Shown: one piece after another, positions 5,859 through 8,723 of the stretch
How positions within the stretch are numbered: the stretch's first letter is position 1
How the letters are laid out: each line of letters opens with the position of its first letter
NCBI GenBank assembly: GCA_025924495.1
Contig: JAICIG010000342.1
Location: forward strand, 1-8,723
From: Pirellulales bacterium
Lineage (GTDB): Bacteria > Planctomycetota > Planctomycetia > Pirellulales > JAICIG01
DNA length: 8,723 nucleotides
Direction: 5' to 3'
Position numbers and translations under genes: made by a program
The notes under the pieces: model-generated
Databases searched by the model: none
What the model saw: only the letters and a program-made list of their open reading frames with translations
What the model was told of the DNA's origin: nothing

Positions 5859-8285
5859 ATGGTTGTAGAGGAATTCTTTGGAGTTCAGCAGCGTCCACAG
5901 CAGATCTTCGATCGCCTCGCGGCGATCGGCATGATCGGCGAGTGCCTTCGTTAGCACCCCGCGCTCGCGCGCGTCAGGTAAACGGGCCAACGCCGCCAGA
6001 CAGAGTTCATTGATCACTTCGTCGGATGTTAAGGTCGAACGCGCCAATCGCTCGACGCGACCGCGCCGGTCGCGCAGCTTATCGGCAATTTCGGGCGAGT
6101 TCATCAGGTGCAGCGCCTGGGAAACGCTTGGCTCGTTGCTGCGCTCGCATTCGCACACGCTGGCCCGCACCGGCCGGCCGAAGATGCGGAAGAAGTACGA
6201 CGGCATGCGGTTATCCCAAATCTGAATTGCCCGATAGCCCTCCGGCCAGCCATTGAATTTCTCGATCGATTCGGTTGCCTGGACAATGGCGTCGAGCAGC
6301 ACTTCGGCCGGCAAGGCCTTCCAGGCGGCATGCGAAAAATTCTGCTCGTCGCTGGAGTTCGATTCATTCGTGCGGGAACTGAGCTGGTAAACTCGCGAGT
6401 TGAGCAAGGTGCGAGTGAAGGCCTTCAGGTCAAAGCGGACCTCGCGCATATGGTTCGCCAGCGCGGCCAGCAGCGGTTCGTTGGTTGCAGGGTTGGTGGC
6501 GCGCAGATCGTCGATCGGCTCGACCAGGCCGCGGCCGAAGTAATGCGCCCAAAGGCGATTGCTGATCGTGGCGGCGAAGAACGGATTGTCGGGCGCCGTT
6601 ATCCATTCAGCGAGCACGGTGCGCCGATCGAGCGTGCCAGTGAAGTCGGCCGGCGGCGCGCCGAGCGCACGTGCGGGAACGGTCTGTCCGGTGCGAGGAT
6701 GAGGCAAATCGGTCCCGCCGCGCGAGACGATCGCCATGCGCCCGGTTGGCAAGTTCTTCCGCGTCACGCCGGTGAAGAAGCCGGCCAAAGCGAAGTAATC
6801 GTCTTGCGACCATTTCTCCGCCGGATGATGGTGGCACTGTGCACACTCGATGCGAACGCCTAGAAACAACTGGCTGATCGAACGGGCAAGCGCCTCGGGA
6901 GTGTCGAGCACGCGATAGAATGACGCCGGCCCCTCGCTGGCGATGCTGCCTTGGGCCATGATGACTTCGCGAGCGAACTGATCATAAGGGCGATTTTCCG
7001 CAAATTGCCGATGAAGCCAGCGCGTCATCGCCACGGCGCCCGGCGCGGTGACGCGGTCTTTGTCGACGCGCAGGATGTCGCTCCAGCGCATCGTCCAAAA
7101 GTCGGCATATTCCTCGCGGGCCAGCACGCGGTCGATCAGCCTGGCTCGTTTGTCGGGCGCCGCATCGGCCAGGAACGTCCGCGCTTCGTCAACCGTGGGC
7201 AGCGTGCCGATCACGTCGAGATAGACGCGGCGCAAAAACGTGGCGTCGTCGCACAATTCGCTCGGCGCAATGCCGAGCCGTTCGAGCTTGTCCCAAGTCA
7301 GACGATCGATGAAGTTCGCTTCGGGCGGCCGCACGAACTTGACGCCCGGCCGCGGAATGGTGATGCGGCAGACAGCAACATGCCCGAGATAGCGAACAAG
7401 CACCGCGGCTTCGCCGGTAATGCTGGCGGCCTGAATCAAACCGCGGCGGTCCGCCTCGGCGATCGTCGAAGCGTTCGATTCGTAGCCCGCCTCGGTCGTC
7501 ACGCAGCGGCGGCCCCCTTCAGCGTCGATGGCCGTGACGCGAAGCTGCTGGGTTTCGCCGGCCAGCAGAATCTGCTGCTGCGGCTCGACCTCGATCGAGA
7601 CGATCGGCGGAGCGCCCTGCTCTTCGTAGCGGGCGCCTTCGGCAATCCAGCGACGCAGCCGCCGATACTGCAGGCTGCCCGGTTCGATCCGCAATCCGCC
7701 GCCATGCGGCATCTGGGCCGTGGCCTTGACCAACAGCAGACTGCGATCGGGGGCGGCAGGAAACACTCGCCGCCCGCGCGCTTCTTTAACCAAGGCATCC
7801 CAGTCGGCGTTCGGATTCGAGCCGAAGACGCTGAGCTTGAACCCGTTCTGGCCCTCAGCCTTGCCGTGGCAGCCGCCGGCGTTACAGCCCGATTTGGTCA
7901 GCAGCGGCGTGATCTGCTGGTCGAACACGATCGGCTTGGGCTTAGCCAGCCCTTTGACTTCGATAGGTACGGTAGCGGTTCCTGCGGCGGAGCGGATGAG
8001 AATCACGGTTTTGCCGTCGCTGTGCGGCAAGACCAGGCCGTCGCGTTCGACTGACGCAATTTGAGAATTGGCTGATTCATAGCTGACCGCATGCGTCAGA
8101 TCGCGATTGCGGCCGTCAGTCAGGCTCGTGAAAGCTAGTAATTGCTGCGAACTTTCCGGGCCGTCGAGGATTACGGCGACGGGGCTGGTGCGCACTTCGG
8201 CCGGGGCAAGCTGTGGGAAGAGGACGGGGCCAGCCAAGACCGCGAGCGCAGCAAACAGGACCGCTCGTCGATCGCCGCCGACCAT
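5856..8285 (-). CDS. Exported cytochrome c / DUF1549 / DUF1553 protein with BIG2-like domains
   Basis: This 809-aa protein has a signal peptide (basic GDRR, hydrophobic VLFAALAVLAGPVLF, cleavage likely after APA at 29). An Ig-like BIG2-type domain follows at about 35-111. A cytochrome c-like domain at about 117-218 carries the haem-type motif CNAGGCHG (134-141) and a later MPHGGG (192-197) that may supply the distal ligand. A second BIG2-like domain lies at about 228-310. DUF1549 spans about 323-510 and includes FLRRVYLDVIGTLPT and, near its end, CAQCHHHP (481-488). DUF1553 spans about 551-800 (NPFFAATISNRLWAHYFGRGLVEP, and CECERSNEP at 711-719). The domains are known planctomycete families (PSCyt/PSD), and their reaction is not established. 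Length and order match the BIG2-containing subtype. The start is ATG 8285, because GGAGGG precedes it and the signal peptide then fits. The frame stays open to a TTG at 8351. It is first in the operon. Confidence 0.92.
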   Translation of the reverse strand: MVGGDRRAVLFAALAVLAGPVLFPQLAPAEVRTSPVAVILDGPESSQQLLAFTSLTDGRNRDLTHAVSYESANSQIASVERDGLVLPHSDGKTVILIRSAAGTATVPIEVKGLAKPKPIVFDQQITPLLTKSGCNAGGCHGKAEGQNGFKLSVFGSNPNADWDALVKEARGRRVFPAAPDRSLLLVKATAQMPHGGGLRIEPGSLQYRRLRRWIAEGARYEEQGAPPIVSIEVEPQQQILLAGETQQLRVTAIDAEGGRRCVTTEAGYESNASTIAEADRRGLIQAASITGEAAVLVRYLGHVAVCRITIPRPGVKFVRPPEANFIDRLTWDKLERLGIAPSELCDDATFLRRVYLDVIGTLPTVDEARTFLADAAPDKRARLIDRVLAREEYADFWTMRWSDILRVDKDRVTAPGAVAMTRWLHRQFAENRPYDQFAREVIMAQGSIASEGPASFYRVLDTPEALARSISQLFLGVRIECAQCHHHPAEKWSQDDYFALAGFFTGVTRKNLPTGRMAIVSRGGTDLPHPRTGQTVPARALGAPPADFTGTLDRRTVLAEWITAPDNPFFAATISNRLWAHYFGRGLVEPIDDLRATNPATNEPLLAALANHMREVRFDLKAFTRTLLNSRVYQLSSRTNESNSSDEQNFSHAAWKALPAEVLLDAIVQATESIEKFNGWPEGYRAIQIWDNRMPSYFFRIFGRPVRASVCECERSNEPSVSQALHLMNSPEIADKLRDRRGRVERLARSTLTSDEVINELCLAALARLPDARERGVLTKALADHADRREAIEDLLWTLLNSKEFLYNH

Positions 8286-8289
8286 AAGA

Positions 8290-8295
8290 CCCTCC
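8290..8295 (-). promoter_or_regulatory. Ribosome binding site of the cytochrome/DUF1549/DUF1553 gene
   Basis: GGAGGG on the minus strand (8295-8290) lies 4 nt before the ATG at 8285. It is the best Shine-Dalgarno in the window and decides this start over the TTG at 8351. Confidence 0.8.
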
Positions 8296-8371
8296 ACCTC
8301 GCACGAGATGGCTGCTGGTGGAAAGAAACTCCAGGCGCCGTTCGCCGCCAAAGGGCGCCAAGCCCATTGTT

Positions 8372-8400
8372 AACGTATAAACTGTCATTGATGCGGTCAA
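8372..8400 (-). promoter_or_regulatory. Sigma-70-like promoter candidate for the main operon
   Basis: On the minus strand TTGACC (8400-8395) matches the -35 consensus in five of six bases. A 17-nt spacer leads to TACGTT (8377-8372), or a 15-nt spacer to TATACG (8379-8374). The stretch is AT-rich compared with its surroundings and lies about 87 nt before the ATG at 8285. The predicted leader also holds GGCGCC at 8354-8359 and 8334-8339, which can pair with each other around a 14-nt loop. The rest of 8286-8451 shows nothing else I can name. Confidence 0.5.
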
Positions 8401-8451
8401 GTTTCGGGGCCAGGCGGTACCGGGCTATTGTCCTATGGCCGGCGATTTTAC

Positions 8452-8613
8452 CTACCGCGCCTCAATTGCCTCGCGCATCTCTTCTAGCTCAAGCCAGCCT
8501 TCGGCGTACTCCTGCCGCGCCCATCGCTTGCCGTAGGCGATGCCGCCCAAGAACGCCGCCACAACGAGCGTCAACCAGAGCAGGGTTCGGATACTAAACT
8601 GTGGGCGGAGCAT
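8452..8613 (-). CDS. Small single-pass membrane peptide with FSIRT-type N-terminus
   Basis: This 53-aa peptide begins MLRPQFSIRTLLWLTLVV, and its membrane segment covers about 8-27 (ending AAFLGGIAYG). A charged, probably helical tail follows: KRWARQEYAEGWLELEEMREAIEAR. The FSIRTLLWLTLVVAAFLGG block is the same kind of start as in the small proteins at 576-1073 and 1490-1945, but here there is no LRR-like part. I chose ATG 8613. The frame is open to a TTG at 8679, but the extra 22 residues do not look like the family. There is no good Shine-Dalgarno. It lies upstream of the promoter candidate, so it is probably a separate transcript rather than part of the operon. Function unknown. The amphipathic tail could bind a partner. 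Smallness and lack of context make this less certain than its larger neighbours. Confidence 0.6.
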   Translation of the reverse strand: MLRPQFSIRTLLWLTLVVAAFLGGIAYGKRWARQEYAEGWLELEEMREAIEAR

Positions 8614-8686
8614 TTTAAGAAACAAGAGACTTGCCGACGGCACATCCTCAATTCCCAAACAACGAAAACCTGCCTTCAATTCCGAC

Positions 8687-8711
8687 GCCCCAAGGGTCTA
8701 TGGCTTGGGGC
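8687..8711. terminator. 8-bp hairpin near the right edge, possible terminator
   Basis: GCCCCAAG (8687-8694) pairs exactly with CTTGGGGC (8704-8711) around a 9-nt loop. It lies 73 nt before the start of the 53-aa membrane peptide gene on the minus strand. It may end transcription of a gene beyond the right edge. No T-run follows on either strand. Apart from it, 8614-8723 shows nothing I can assign. Confidence 0.33.
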
Positions 8712-8723
8712 AGCGCGCCAATG

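Noticed and set aside
6951..8054. 367-codon open frame on the plus strand opposite the cytochrome/DUF1549/DUF1553 gene
   Set aside because: Its translation has no recognisable motif and mirrors a strongly supported gene. High-GC codon use produces such antisense frames often. The same holds for 3679-4383 and 6108-6863 on the plus strand.
8286..8351. Longer form of the cytochrome/DUF1549/DUF1553 protein from TTG 8351
   Set aside because: The extra 22 residues would put charged and Cys-containing sequence before the signal peptide, and ATG 8285 has a GGAGGG site at good distance.

Overview
The window reads as a chromosomal segment of a planctomycete, probably of the Pirellulales type. The evidence is a high-GC coding style, a cytochrome/DUF1549/DUF1553 protein next to a DUF1501 protein and a PPC-domain (pre-peptidase C-terminal) secreted protein, and several small proteins that begin with the (F/Y)SLRT-type membrane segment common in that phylum. 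The taxon is inferred from gene content only. No 16S or other marker is present.

Layout, left to right. Positions 2-373 (+) are the 3' end of a flavin amine oxidase gene, followed by a strong hairpin (434-457). A tRNA-Arg(TCT) gene lies at 486-559 (+). Everything else is on the minus strand and reads towards the tRNA. In order of transcription these are: a 53-aa membrane peptide (8613-8452); a promoter-like region (8400-8372); an 809-aa cytochrome c/DUF1549/DUF1553 protein (8285-5856); a DUF1501 protein (5848-4505); a 100-bp gap carrying a large palindrome (4456-4423); an 820-aa PPC-domain protein (4404-1942); and three small membrane-anchored proteins (1945-1490, 1401-1126, 1073-576). The first and last of these three are paralogues. 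A 10-bp GC-rich hairpin separates the first from the second.

The likely operon core is the cytochrome protein, DUF1501 and PPC set. The first two genes are 7 nt apart and the DUF1501 Shine-Dalgarno overlaps the upstream stop. The PPC gene overlaps the next small gene by ATGA. All three large products carry export signals, so they should act outside the cytoplasmic membrane. The cytochrome protein could move electrons or sense redox state, the DUF1501 protein has an alkaline-phosphatase-like fold family assignment, and the PPC protein looks like a binding or scaffold protein without a catalytic domain. The joint substrate is not known and cannot be read from this sequence.

I see no CRISPR array, transposase, integrase, phage gene or recognisable defence system. 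No gene-free stretch exceeds 300 bases. The least understood parts are the small anchored proteins, the noncanonical haem motif, and the palindromes between genes.
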